From NCBI RefSeq assembly GCF_900099705.1, contig NZ_LT629695.1, forward strand, positions 2,728,001 through 2,792,000: DNA of 64,000 bases, read 5' to 3'. The DNA is from Agrococcus jejuensis (GTDB taxonomy: Bacteria > Actinomycetota > Actinomycetes > Actinomycetales > Microbacteriaceae). The translations under genes were made by a program, and so were the position numbers. Below, one piece after another: positions 33,309-41,097 of this stretch (its first letter is position 1; every line of letters starts with the position of its first letter). The notes beneath the pieces are model-generated. The model did not search any database. It saw nothing but the letters and a program-made list of their open reading frames with translations, and was not told where the DNA came from.

Positions 33309-34405
33309 CGCAGCGACGTCTTCCTGGTGAGGATGAGGTTGATGAAGATCGGCGCGCCGATGAACGCGACGACGATGCCCACGGGCACGACCGCCGGCGC
33401 GAGCACCGTGCGGCCCACGGTGTCGGCGACGAGCAGCAGCAGGCCGCCCGTGAGCACCGAGAACGGCACGAGGGATCGGTGGTCGGCGCCGATCACGAGG
33501 CGCGCGATGTGCGGCCCGACGAGGCCGACGAAGCCGATGACGCCGCAGAACGACACGATGACGGCGGCGAGCACGACCGCGACGACGACGAGGCCGACGC
33601 GCAGCTGCGTCACCTTCACGCCGAGCGACCGGGCGGCGTCGTCGCCCGCGAACGCGATGGCGTTGAGGTCCTTCGCGAACCACAGCGTGATCGGCACCGC
33701 GAGGGCCACGATGATGCCGACGACGCGCACGTCGTCCCAGTTCGCGTCGTTCACCGATCCGAACGTCCACCGCACGATCGCCTGCAGCGTGTTCTCGCTC
33801 GCGAGGAACTGCAGCCCGGCCGTCATCGCCTCGAACAGCTGCGTCACGGCGATGCCGAGCAGCAGCAGCGTCGCGACGGCCATGCGCTTGATCGTCGCGA
33901 CCGACAGCACGATCGCCGACACCGCGAGCGACACGACGAGCGCGCTCGCGATCGTCGCGATCGGCGGCAGCGTCGTCGTGCCCGCGATCGTGATCGCGAG
34001 GGCGGCGCCGAACGCGGCGGCGGGGGAGACGCCGAGCGTGAACGGGCTCACGAGCGGGTTGCGCAGCAGCCCCTGCATGATGACGCCCGACACCGACAGG
34101 CCGGCGCCCGCGAGGAACGCGAGCAGCACGCGCGGCAGACGCAGCTCCTGGATGATCGGGTAGTACGTCGTCATGTCGCCCGAGATCGTGCCGCCGAAGG
34201 CGCTGAGCCACACCGTCTGCGCCACGTGCCCGAGGTTCGCGCCCGACGTGCCGATGATCACGGCCGTCGCGAGGGCGAGCACGCTCACGGCGGTGCCGCC
34301 GATGAGCAGCACCGCCTTCGCGCCGCCCCGACGGCGGGCGTCGGCGACGAGGTCGTCGTCGACGCCCGGCGCGGGGCTGGGAGTGGTGGATGCGGTGGTC
34401 GTCAC
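33305..34405 (-). CDS. FecCD-type ABC transporter permease
   Basis: 366 residues, about nine or ten helices. Family motifs: RLPRVLLAFLAGAGLSVSGVIMQGLLRNPLVSP (in parts RLPRVLLAFLAGAGL and SGVIMQGLLRNPLV), GLVGPHIARLVIGADHRSLVP near the end. Only one permease gene is present, so it should act as a homodimer. The GTG start overlaps the binding-protein stop (GTGA) and its stop overlaps the ATPase start (ATGA). Confidence 0.93.
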   Translation of the reverse strand: MTTTASTTPSPAPGVDDDLVADARRRGGAKAVLLIGGTAVSVLALATAVIIGTSGANLGHVAQTVWLSAFGGTISGDMTTYYPIIQELRLPRVLLAFLAGAGLSVSGVIMQGLLRNPLVSPFTLGVSPAAAFGAALAITIAGTTTLPPIATIASALVVSLAVSAIVLSVATIKRMAVATLLLLGIAVTQLFEAMTAGLQFLASENTLQAIVRWTFGSVNDANWDDVRVVGIIVALAVPITLWFAKDLNAIAFAGDDAARSLGVKVTQLRVGLVVVAVVLAAVIVSFCGVIGFVGLVGPHIARLVIGADHRSLVPFSVLTGGLLLLVADTVGRTVLAPAVVPVGIVVAFIGAPIFINLILTRKTSLR

Positions 34406-35466
34406 TGGCCGAACGGTCCCTGCACGTAGGCGTCGGCACCCTCGAACTCGGTGTCCTGGAACTCCGTGACCCACCGCTCGAGGTACGCGTCGGCATCCAC
34501 GTCGGCGAACGCATCCGGGTGCAGCCACGTCGCGAGGTAGAGCGCGCCGAGCGACTTCGCGAGCGCGCTCGTCGCCCAGCCGTTCGTCACGTAGATCTGG
34601 CCGTCCTGCACCGCCTGCACGCCCGCGAAGCCGGGGCGCGCGGCGACCTCGTCGGCGATCGTCTGGAAGCGGTCGACCGGCGCGGCGCTCGGCTCGAACT
34701 CGTGCAGGATGACCGCGGGGTTGCGCGTGACGATCTCGGCCGGGTCGACCGTGATCTCCTCCTGCGCGTCGCCGCCCGCGGCATCCGCGAACACGTTCTC
34801 GCCGCCCGCGGCCTCGATGAGCGCGTGGAAGCCGGATCCGGGCAGCACGCTGAGGTACGGGTCGACGGTCTCGAGGTACACCGACACGGGCTCGAGGCCC
34901 TCGGTGCGCTCGGCGAGCAGGTCGTCGATCTCGGTGTGGAAGGCGAGCAGCTCGTCGGCACCTTCCTGGGCGCCGAAGACCTCGCCGAGCAGCTCGACGG
35001 TCTCGTCGAACGCCGAGTAGTCCCACGCGGTCGCGACGACTACGGGGATGTCGAAGCCGTCGAGCTGCTCGACGGCCTCCTGCCAGACGGCGTTGCGCGG
35101 CAGCACGACGACGTCGGGGTCGAGCTCGGCGATCGCCTCGTAGTTCAGCTGGTCGAGGCCCTCGGCGATGACCGCCGAGTCGTCGACGGGCAGGTACGGC
35201 AGGCGCGTGAGCGACGTGCGGTCGACGCCCACGACGGTGTCGCCGGCGCCGATGGCGCGCACGAACTCGTTGGCGTAGCTGTTGAGCACGACGGCGCGCT
35301 CGACGGGGCCGGCGATCTCGACCTCGCGGTCCTGGTCGTCGACGACCGTGAAGGCGCCGTCGGCGTCGCCCGTGGGCTCCTCGACCGTGACGGTGCCGCA
35401 GCCCGTGAGCACGAGGGCGGCGGCCGTGAGGGCCGCGAGGGCGGGGATGCGTGGACGTGCGTGCAT
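34402..35466 (-). CDS. iron/siderophore-type substrate-binding lipoprotein
   Basis: 354 residues. Lipoprotein signal with lipobox LVLTGC (Cys23), then a FecB/BtuF-like fold: VDDQDREVEIAGPVERAVVL opening, IAELDPDVVVLPRN, and PGFAGVQAVQDGQIYV late. Anchored outside the membrane, it delivers the ligand to the downstream permease. The ATG has AGGAGC nine or so bases upstream. Ligand could be a ferric siderophore, haem or another chelate. Confidence 0.92.
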   Translation of the reverse strand: MHARPRIPALAALTAAALVLTGCGTVTVEEPTGDADGAFTVVDDQDREVEIAGPVERAVVLNSYANEFVRAIGAGDTVVGVDRTSLTRLPYLPVDDSAVIAEGLDQLNYEAIAELDPDVVVLPRNAVWQEAVEQLDGFDIPVVVATAWDYSAFDETVELLGEVFGAQEGADELLAFHTEIDDLLAERTEGLEPVSVYLETVDPYLSVLPGSGFHALIEAAGGENVFADAAGGDAQEEITVDPAEIVTRNPAVILHEFEPSAAPVDRFQTIADEVAARPGFAGVQAVQDGQIYVTNGWATSALAKSLGALYLATWLHPDAFADVDADAYLERWVTEFQDTEFEGADAYVQGPFGQ

Positions 35467-35522
35467 GGTGGTGCTCCTGATGGGAGGGGTGGTGCGGGAG
35501 GGGAGGGGGATGCGGGCGGCGC

Positions 35523-36683
35523 TCAGCGCGTCGCGGGCACGGGGAGCGCGGGCTCGCCGAGCGTGAGCATGAGGCGGTTCGCCCAGGCGAAGAACGCCGT
35601 GGCGTCGACGAGGTCGCCGAGCGCGGCGTTGTCGACGCCGAGCGCGCGGAGGCGGTCGAGGTGCGCGGGCGCGAGGCTCGGGCGCAGCGTCGACAGGTGC
35701 GCGGCGGCGTCGACGATCGCGGCCCAGCGCTCGTCCTGCCCGGCGCTCAGCGGGGCGACGTCGGTCGGCTGCCAGTCGGCGTCGCGCTCGAGCTCGGCGG
35801 CGAGCAGCAGGTCGACGTCGTCGGAGCGCTTCGACTGGAACGTCGCCTTGCGAGCGTGCACCGACGCGCAGTAGATGCAGTCGTTGACCTTGCTCGCGAC
35901 GGCGGCGGCGAGCTCGCGCTCGGCGCGCGGCAGGCCGTGATCGCCGAGGAAGACGGCGTTGTCGATCGCGGAGCGCGCCTTGAGCACGGCGGGCACGCGC
36001 GACAGCAGTCGGAAGTAGACGCTGTTCGTCGTCGCCTTCGCGGCGAACGAGTCGACCTGCTCGGGCGTGAGATCGTCCTCCTCGGGGGCCGCGACCCACG
36101 GGATCCACCGCAGCTGCTCCTGCGTGTACGCGATGGGCTTCTGCTCGCCGCCGATCGTGCGGCCACCGAGGTCCTTCTCGCGGCCGCGCGTGTGCGGCGT
36201 GCGGGCCGGGGCTGCGGCCTCGGGCAGCGTGCGGCCGTCGATGGCGGCGTAGCCGGCGAGGACGCGGACGACGTGGCTCGTCGCGGCGACGAGCTGGCTG
36301 ATGAGCACGATCTCGTCGGGCGTGATGCCGCCGATCGCGAGCACGTGCTGGTCCTCGTGCGTGCCGAGCGCCGGCGCGACGGTGACGATGTCGAGGTGCT
36401 CGACGAGCAGGCGCAGGCGGGAGTCGGCGGGCAGGTCGTCGCCGAGCAGCGCCGGGTCGGCGCCCTGCGCGACGTGCCAGTCGGCGAGTGGGCCGCTGCC
36501 CTGCCAGCGCGCGACGATCGCCGCGAAGGCCTGCAGCGTCGCGGTGGGCAGCACCTGCGGCGTCGCGAAGAGGCCGTCGTAGGCGGCCTGCGTCTGCGCC
36601 ACGACCTCGGGTCGGGCCGCGCGCGCGGCAGCGGTGGAGGGGCTCGCGGCGAGCAGATCGCCGAGGACGTCGCGAGTAGACAT
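35523..36683 (-). CDS. fused CMD-domain and alkylhydroperoxidase-domain protein
   Basis: 386 residues made of two carboxymuconolactone-decarboxylase-like halves. The N-terminal half (about 1-170) has no active-site cysteines; the C-terminal half (about 175-386) carries Glu256 and Cys269-x-x-Cys272 with His276 (NDCIYCASVHARKATF), the AhpD-type redox centre. The two halves look like the separately encoded CMD (Avi_7170-type) and peroxidase-related (Avi_7169-type) families, here joined. It precedes the iron-type ABC operon by 56 bases on the same strand. A peroxide-reducing or redox role in chelate release is inference. Confidence 0.8.
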   Translation of the reverse strand: MSTRDVLGDLLAASPSTAAARAARPEVVAQTQAAYDGLFATPQVLPTATLQAFAAIVARWQGSGPLADWHVAQGADPALLGDDLPADSRLRLLVEHLDIVTVAPALGTHEDQHVLAIGGITPDEIVLISQLVAATSHVVRVLAGYAAIDGRTLPEAAAPARTPHTRGREKDLGGRTIGGEQKPIAYTQEQLRWIPWVAAPEEDDLTPEQVDSFAAKATTNSVYFRLLSRVPAVLKARSAIDNAVFLGDHGLPRAERELAAAVASKVNDCIYCASVHARKATFQSKRSDDVDLLLAAELERDADWQPTDVAPLSAGQDERWAAIVDAAAHLSTLRPSLAPAHLDRLRALGVDNAALGDLVDATAFFAWANRLMLTLGEPALPVPATR

Positions 36684-36703
36684 GGTTATGGGGGCTCCAA
36701 GCA

Positions 36704-36722
36704 GAGGTTTGAGCCAACCCTA
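36704..36722. promoter_or_regulatory. possible operator/promoter of iron-type operon
   Basis: AGGTTTGAGCCAACCCTA contains the imperfect palindrome GGTT-TGAGCC-AACC and, on the minus strand, a TAGGGT (36722-36717) that could be a -10 box. It recalls DtxR/IdeR boxes in arm sequence but the spacing differs by a base, so metal regulation is only a guess. Confidence 0.3.
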
Positions 36723-36777
36723 GTCGACCGTCGACACTGCTCCCGACCATGTGACGGGGCGTGACGGCGATGCGCGG

Positions 36778-36800
36778 TACGATGTGCCTACCGTAGGTAC
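36778..36800 (+). promoter_or_regulatory. TA promoter with overlapping operator
   Basis: TACGAT (36778-36783, -10-like) is followed directly by GTGCCTAC-C-GTAGGTAC (36784-36800), an inverted repeat with 8-base arms, one mismatch and a single central base. The site would cover the transcription start, the usual place for Phd/toxin autoregulation. Confidence 0.6.
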
Positions 36801-36809
36801 GGAGGTGCG

Positions 36810-37058
36810 ATGACCACGATCACGAGTCGCGAGTTCAACCGCGACGTGTCGGCCGCGAAGCGCGCCGCCGAGCACGGACCCGTCACGATCACCGACCACG
36901 GGCGCCCGTCGCACGTGCTGCTGACGGCTGCCGAGTTCGCCCGGCTCTCGGGTGCGCTCGAGGCCGTCGGCGATCGCCTCTGGGCGCGCGACGGCATCCA
37001 GATCGACCTCGACCTGCCCGCCCGCACGGTCGAGCCGCCGCGCGAGCTCGACCTGTGA
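36810..37058 (+). CDS. Phd/YefM family antitoxin
   Basis: 82 residues. N-terminal Phd fold ITSREFNRDVSAAKRAAEHGPVTITDHGRPSHVLLT (in parts TSREFNRDVSAAKRAA and GPVTITDHGRPSHVLL), then a flexible acidic tail ending PPRELDL that would wrap the toxin. It binds DNA and neutralises the PIN toxin encoded next. GGAGG lies 4 bases before the ATG. The stop overlaps the toxin start (GTGA). Confidence 0.93.
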   Translation: MTTITSREFNRDVSAAKRAAEHGPVTITDHGRPSHVLLTAAEFARLSGALEAVGDRLWARDGIQIDLDLPARTVEPPRELDL

Positions 37059-37462
37059 GGCACCTGCTCGACACGAACGTGCTCAGCGACGCGCGCCGAC
37101 GCCGCTCGCCGAGCCTCGAGACCTGGATCGCGGCGCAGCCGGTGGGTGAGCTCGCGATCAGCGCCGTCACGATCCTCGAGCTCGAGCGGGGCATTCGCCG
37201 CCTCGAGCGCACGGACGCGGACGGAGCGCGACCGCTGCGACGCTGGCTCGACGACGACGTCGTGCCGCTGTTCGACGGTCGCATCCTGCCGGTCGACGCC
37301 CGCGTCGCCGCGGCTGCGGCCGCACTGCACGTGCCCGACCCGATGCCCGAGATGGATGCGCTCATCGCCGCGACGGCCCTCGTGCACGACCTCACGCTCG
37401 TCACCCGCAACGTCGGCGACTTCCGTCGCACGACGCTGCGGGTGCTCGACCCGTCGGCGTAG
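37055..37462 (+). CDS. PIN-domain (VapC-type) toxin
   Basis: 135 residues. PIN ribonuclease with the expected acidic quartet: Asp6 in LLDTNVLSD, Glu42/Glu44 in AVTILELERGI, Asp101 in MPEMDALIAATA and Asp122 after TRNVGDF. Cuts RNA (often tRNA or rRNA) when not held by the antitoxin. Translationally coupled to the Phd gene by a GTGA overlap. The pair may stabilise this region or act in stress. Confidence 0.93.
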   Translation: MRHLLDTNVLSDARRRRSPSLETWIAAQPVGELAISAVTILELERGIRRLERTDADGARPLRRWLDDDVVPLFDGRILPVDARVAAAAAALHVPDPMPEMDALIAATALVHDLTLVTRNVGDFRRTTLRVLDPSA

Positions 37463-37471
37463 GGCTGGCCG

Positions 37472-37576
37472 TTGCGAGGTGCGCTTCTCGCGTTGAGGTG
37501 CGGTTGTAGCCGCACCTCAACGCGAGAAGCGCACCTCGCAATCACGAAGCGCACCTCAACGCGAGAAGCGCACCTC
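37472..37576. repeat. perfect 32-bp inverted repeat plus extra copy (R3)
   Basis: The left arm 37472-37503 and right arm 37510-37541 are perfectly complementary over 32 bases around a six-base loop TTGTAG. A further exact 26-base copy of part of the right arm lies at 37551-37576 (first copy 37512-37537). The arms are built from GAGGTGCGCTTCTCGCG-type units. It lies between the convergent toxin and aldo-keto reductase genes. Confidence 0.92.
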
Positions 37577-37584
37577 CGAACGGG

Positions 37585-38469
37585 CTACGCCTCGGGGATG
37601 GGGCGCAGCATCTCGGGCGTGAACTCGCGCTCGGGCTCAGGGCCGCTCGGCGAGCCCGTGTCGAGCGCGTCGATGCTCGCGAGCTGCGCATCCGTCAGCG
37701 CGAACCCATCCACGTCGAGGTTCTGCGCGATGCGCTCGGGGTTCGTCGACTTGGGGATCGCCTGGCGACCCTGCTGCACGTGCCAGCGCAGCATCACCTG
37801 CGCAGGCGTGACGCTGTGCTCGGCGGCGATGGCCTGCAGCGTCTCGTCGTCCATGACGCTGCGTCGGTCGCCCCACGGCCCGGGGTAGAACGTGATGCCG
37901 CCGATGGGCGACCACGCCTGCGTGAGGATGCCGTGCTCACGGTGGAACGCCTGCAGCGCCGGCTGCGAGTGGTACGGGTGCAGCTCGACCTGGTTGAGGT
38001 GCGGCACGACCTCGGTCGCGTCCATGAGCTGCTCGAGGCGGTGGATGGGGAAGTTGCTGACGCCGATCGCCCGCACGCGGCCGTCGGCGAGCAGCCGCTC
38101 GAGGGCCTCGTAGGAGGCGATGGTGCGGTCGAAGAGGTTGGCGGCGACCTGGTGCAGGATCAGCACGTCGAGCTGCTCGAGGCCGAGCTTGCCCGTGGCC
38201 TTGTCGAACGCGTGCAGCGTCTCGTCGTAGCCGTAGTCGGTCGCCCAGATCTTCGTCTCGACGACGACGTCGGCGCGGTCGACGCCTGAGGCGCGCAGGC
38301 CCTCGCCGACCTCGCGCTCGTTGCCGTACGCGGCGGCGGTGTCGACGTGTCGGTAGCCGACGCGCAGGGCGGTCTCGACGGCCTCGGCCGTCTCGGCGGG
38401 GCTCGACTGGAAGACGCCGAAGCCGATGGCCGGCAGCGTGACGCCGTTGGAGAGCGTGAAGGTGTCCAT
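37585..38469 (-). CDS. aldo/keto reductase
   Basis: 294 residues, TIM-barrel NADPH-dependent carbonyl reductase. Motifs: GYRHVDTAAAYGNEREVGEGL (catalytic Asp and Tyr), VVETKIWATDYG (Lys), LILHQVA (His, usually LIHxP), IGVSNFPIHRLEQL, NQVELHPY and IPKSTNPERI (cofactor). Substrate unknown. On the minus strand TAGCGT lies 7 bases before the ATG, fitting a leaderless message. Confidence 0.93.
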   Translation of the reverse strand: MDTFTLSNGVTLPAIGFGVFQSSPAETAEAVETALRVGYRHVDTAAAYGNEREVGEGLRASGVDRADVVVETKIWATDYGYDETLHAFDKATGKLGLEQLDVLILHQVAANLFDRTIASYEALERLLADGRVRAIGVSNFPIHRLEQLMDATEVVPHLNQVELHPYHSQPALQAFHREHGILTQAWSPIGGITFYPGPWGDRRSVMDDETLQAIAAEHSVTPAQVMLRWHVQQGRQAIPKSTNPERIAQNLDVDGFALTDAQLASIDALDTGSPSGPEPEREFTPEMLRPIPEA

Positions 38470-38476
38470 GCCCTCG

Positions 38477-38482
38477 ACGCTA
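38477..38482 (-). promoter_or_regulatory. -10-like TAGCGT, leaderless spacing
   Basis: Seven bases separate TAGCGT from the ATG at 38469 of the aldo/keto reductase; no ribosome site lies between. Confidence 0.45.
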
Positions 38483-38534
38483 CGGATCGGCGCGATGCCG
38501 GAGGAGGGTGCGTCGGTACCCGTCTCGACGGGAA

Positions 38535-38540
38535 TAGGGT
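38535..38540 (+). promoter_or_regulatory. -10-like TAGGGT, leaderless spacing
   Basis: Six bases separate TAGGGT from the ATG at 38547. It is back to back with the aldo/keto reductase promoter. Confidence 0.5.
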
Positions 38541-38546
38541 CGGGCC

Positions 38547-38951
38547 ATGATCGTCGTCGCCGCCGTGCTCGCCGCCCTCGCGGCCCTCGTGCACGTCTAC
38601 ATCTTCGTGCTCGAGACCATCCGCTGGACGGAGCCCGCGACGCGGCGCATCTTCGGCACGACCGAGGAGACCGCGGCGATCACGAAGCCGCTCGCCGCGA
38701 ACCAGGGCGTCTACAACCTGCTGCTCGCGATCGTCGCGGCCGCTGGCGTCGTGCTCGTGCTCGTCGCCGACCCGACGTCGGGGGAGCGCGCGGCGGGGGA
38801 TGCGCTGCTCACGGCCGGGCTCGGATCCATGCTCGTCGCCGCGCTGTACCTCGTGACGACCGACCGGTCGAAGCTGCGCGCTGCCGCTGTGCAGGGCACG
38901 TTGCCGCTGCTCGGGCTGCTGGCGCTGCTCGTGGCGACGCTCACCGCATAG
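38547..38951 (+). CDS. DUF1304 family membrane protein
   Basis: 134 residues with four membrane helices. VVAAVLAALAALVHVYIFVLETIRW at the start and NQGVYNLLLAIVA in the middle are the DUF1304 signature. Function unknown. ATG chosen from the TAGGGT box six bases upstream. Confidence 0.88.
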   Translation: MIVVAAVLAALAALVHVYIFVLETIRWTEPATRRIFGTTEETAAITKPLAANQGVYNLLLAIVAAAGVVLVLVADPTSGERAAGDALLTAGLGSMLVAALYLVTTDRSKLRAAAVQGTLPLLGLLALLVATLTA

Positions 38952-38985
38952 GCGCAACCCGATGCCGTCGCCGGGCGCGCGCGGG

Positions 38986-38991
38986 TAGCGT
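38986..38991 (+). promoter_or_regulatory. -10-like TAGCGT, leaderless spacing
   Basis: Seven bases separate TAGCGT from the ATG at 38999. Confidence 0.45.
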
Positions 38992-38998
38992 GGCCCGC

Positions 38999-39379
38999 AT
39001 GCGTCGCGCCGCCAAGGTCCTGCTCGGTCTCGCCCTCGTCGGGGCGGGCATCAGTCACCTCACGGTGGCCCGGCGCGAGTTCCAGGCGCAGGTGCCCGCC
39101 GCGATCCCGATGGATGCCGACGACGTCGTCGTGTGGTCGGGCGTCGCCGAGATCGCGCTCGGCAGCGCGCTCGTGCTCGCCCCGGCACGCGCCGAGCGCA
39201 CCGTCGGCACGGTCGCGGCGGGGTTCTTCACCGCGATCTTCCCCGGCAACGTCGAGCAGTTCGCCGACGGCCGCGACGGCTTCGGGCTCGACACCGACGG
39301 CAAGCGCTTCGCGCGGCTGTTCTTCCAGCCGGTGCTCATTGCATGGGCGCTGTGGTCGACCCACGGCCCGCGCCGGTGA
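38999..39379 (+). CDS. DoxX-like small membrane protein
   Basis: 126 residues, four likely helices. AKVLLGLALVGAGISHLTVARREFQAQVP, VVWSGVAEIALGSALVL and AAGFFTAIFPGNVEQF are typical of DoxX-like (YphA/DUF4345-type) proteins and echo the DoxX gene near 3.5 kb (SGIAEILGGIGL, AVFPANAYA). Role unknown. The stop overlaps the next start (GTGA). Confidence 0.82.
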   Translation: MRRAAKVLLGLALVGAGISHLTVARREFQAQVPAAIPMDADDVVVWSGVAEIALGSALVLAPARAERTVGTVAAGFFTAIFPGNVEQFADGRDGFGLDTDGKRFARLFFQPVLIAWALWSTHGPRR

Positions 39380-40380
39380 CGGACGGGCGCCTGACCGTCG
39401 ACCATCGCGCGCGGTGGACGAGCGACGCCTGGCGCGCCGACATGCACGCCTGGATCCGCGACGCGCTCGCAGCCCGCGGCGAGACCGTGACCGCGATCGC
39501 CGAGCATCGCGTGCGCATCTGGTCGGCGGTGCTGCGCATCGAGACGGATGCGGGCGTGCGATGGGCGAAGGAGAACCACCCGGGGTCGGCGAGCGAGATG
39601 GCGGCGACGGCGATCGCGCATCGCGTCGCGCCGACGCTCGTGCTCGAGCCTCTCGCGGTCGACGCCGCCCGCGCGCGGATGCTCACGGCGGATGCTGGGC
39701 TGCTGCACGAGGGCGGCGAGGCGCCGCTCGCGACCCGCATCGAGCTCGCCGAGACCGCCGCGGCCCTGCAGCGCGCGCTCGTGCCGCACGCCGACGAGCT
39801 CGTCGCGGCGGGCGTGCCCGACATCCGACCCGAGCGGCTCGTCGAGCACCTGCGCGAGCGCGTGGCGCAGGCGGGCGCGCTGCCGGTCGAGCATCCGCTG
39901 CACCTCGACGCCGGCGCCCGTGTGCGCATCGCCGCGCTCGAGCCGCGCATCCACGACCTCCTCGCGGAGCTCGCCGACGCGCGCGTGCCTGCGAGCCTCG
40001 AGCACGACGACCTGCACCTCGGCAACGCGTTCGAGGTCGACGGACGCATCCGCATCGGCGACCTCGGCGATGCCGTGGTCGCGCATCCGTTCGGCACGCT
40101 GCGCGTCATGCTCGGCGTCGCCCGCGCTCGCGACGTGCCCGCCGACGATCGCGCCCGCATCCGCGCCGCCTACCTCGACGGGTTCGCCGACCTCGCCGAC
40201 CGGGCGACGCTCGAGCGCGCTGCCGACGCGGCGATCGCCCTCTCGGGCGTGCAGCGGTGGGAGGCGTGGTGGCGCCTCATGCGCGACGCACCCGTCGCCG
40301 CGATCGACGAGTACCGCCCGTTCGTGCAGCCGCTGCTGCGCACGCTCGGCGACGTCGACGCCGCGATCGCGAACCACTGA
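39376..40380 (+). CDS. aminoglycoside phosphotransferase-family kinase-like protein
   Basis: 334 residues. Kinase-like fold with the catalytic loop LEHDDLHLGNAF (H-x-D-x4-N form) and the metal-binding IRIGDLGDAVVAHPFG. N-lobe: VRIWSAVLRIETDAGVRWAKE with a Lys for ATP. These genes are usually small-molecule kinases of unknown substrate rather than resistance genes. GTG 39376 overlaps the previous stop (GTGA). Confidence 0.82.
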   Translation: MTDGRLTVDHRARWTSDAWRADMHAWIRDALAARGETVTAIAEHRVRIWSAVLRIETDAGVRWAKENHPGSASEMAATAIAHRVAPTLVLEPLAVDAARARMLTADAGLLHEGGEAPLATRIELAETAAALQRALVPHADELVAAGVPDIRPERLVEHLRERVAQAGALPVEHPLHLDAGARVRIAALEPRIHDLLAELADARVPASLEHDDLHLGNAFEVDGRIRIGDLGDAVVAHPFGTLRVMLGVARARDVPADDRARIRAAYLDGFADLADRATLERAADAAIALSGVQRWEAWWRLMRDAPVAAIDEYRPFVQPLLRTLGDVDAAIANH

Positions 40381-40446
40381 TCGCGGCGCCCCGATCGCTC
40401 CAGCGTCCTGCCAGCGCGCCCTCAGGATGGGATGCCGCCAGCCGCA

Positions 40447-40452
40447 TACGCT
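40447..40452 (+). promoter_or_regulatory. -10-like TACGCT, leaderless spacing
   Basis: Seven bases separate TACGCT from the GTG at 40460. Confidence 0.4.
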
Positions 40453-40459
40453 CGCGAGC

Positions 40460-41035
40460 GTGACCGACTCCCAGCAGTACGACCGCATCACCGTCCGCCA
40501 GAAGCTCAGCCTCACGGTGAACCGCTTCGAGATCCGCGGAGGCGGCAAGGACGGGCCGATCCTCGGCATCGCCCAGCAGAAGCGCCTGGCGCTCAAGGAG
40601 CAGGTGACCTTCTTCGCCGACGAGGCGCGCACGCAGCCCGTGTTCGCGTTCAAGGCCCGCCAGATCATGGACCTCGGCGCCACCTACGACATCACCGACG
40701 GCGCCGGCAACCCCATCGGCTGGTTCCAGAAGGACTTCGGCAAGAGCCTGCTGCGCTCGACGTTCAACGTCGGCGTGCCGAGCCAGGGTCTCGAGGGATC
40801 GGGCCACGAGCGCAACCAGGTGCTCGCGATCCTTCGTCGCGTCATCGACATCGGTTGGCCGATGCACTTCGACTTCGCGGCCAACGACGGCACGCCGATC
40901 CTCTCGGTCGAGCGCGCGTGGGCGGTGCGCGACGTCTACGACGTGCAGCTGCCCGCCGCACCCAACGGCGCGCGCCTCGACTGGCGCGTCGGCGCGGCCC
41001 TCGCGGTGGGCCTCGACGTGCTGATGCAGCGCTGA
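40460..41035 (+). CDS. LURP-one/scramblase-like family protein
   Basis: 191 residues with the 12-strand barrel pattern of LURP-one-related proteins: ITVRQKLSLTVNRFEI, alternating strand repeats such as FKARQIMDLGATYDIT and GNPIGWFQKDFGKSLLRSTF, and a closing hydrophobic helix VGAALAVGLDVLMQR. Related to the Tubby C-terminal and scramblase folds; biochemical role in bacteria unknown. Start GTG 40460 from the TACGCT box; an upstream ATG in frame is possible. Confidence 0.82.
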   Translation: MTDSQQYDRITVRQKLSLTVNRFEIRGGGKDGPILGIAQQKRLALKEQVTFFADEARTQPVFAFKARQIMDLGATYDITDGAGNPIGWFQKDFGKSLLRSTFNVGVPSQGLEGSGHERNQVLAILRRVIDIGWPMHFDFAANDGTPILSVERAWAVRDVYDVQLPAAPNGARLDWRVGAALAVGLDVLMQR

Positions 41036-41097
41036 CGCAGCCTCGACAGCACGACGGCACCGGCACCGTCGCGTCGACCTCTGCGAGGATCGACGAC

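Noticed and set aside
36704..36722. DtxR/IdeR iron box upstream of the ABC operon
   Set aside because: Arms resemble the consensus but spacing is off by one and conserved outer bases are missing; kept only as a low-confidence site.
39376..40380. Aminoglycoside resistance gene
   Set aside because: The kinase fold is shared by many housekeeping small-molecule kinases, and no resistance-specific features or mobile context were seen.
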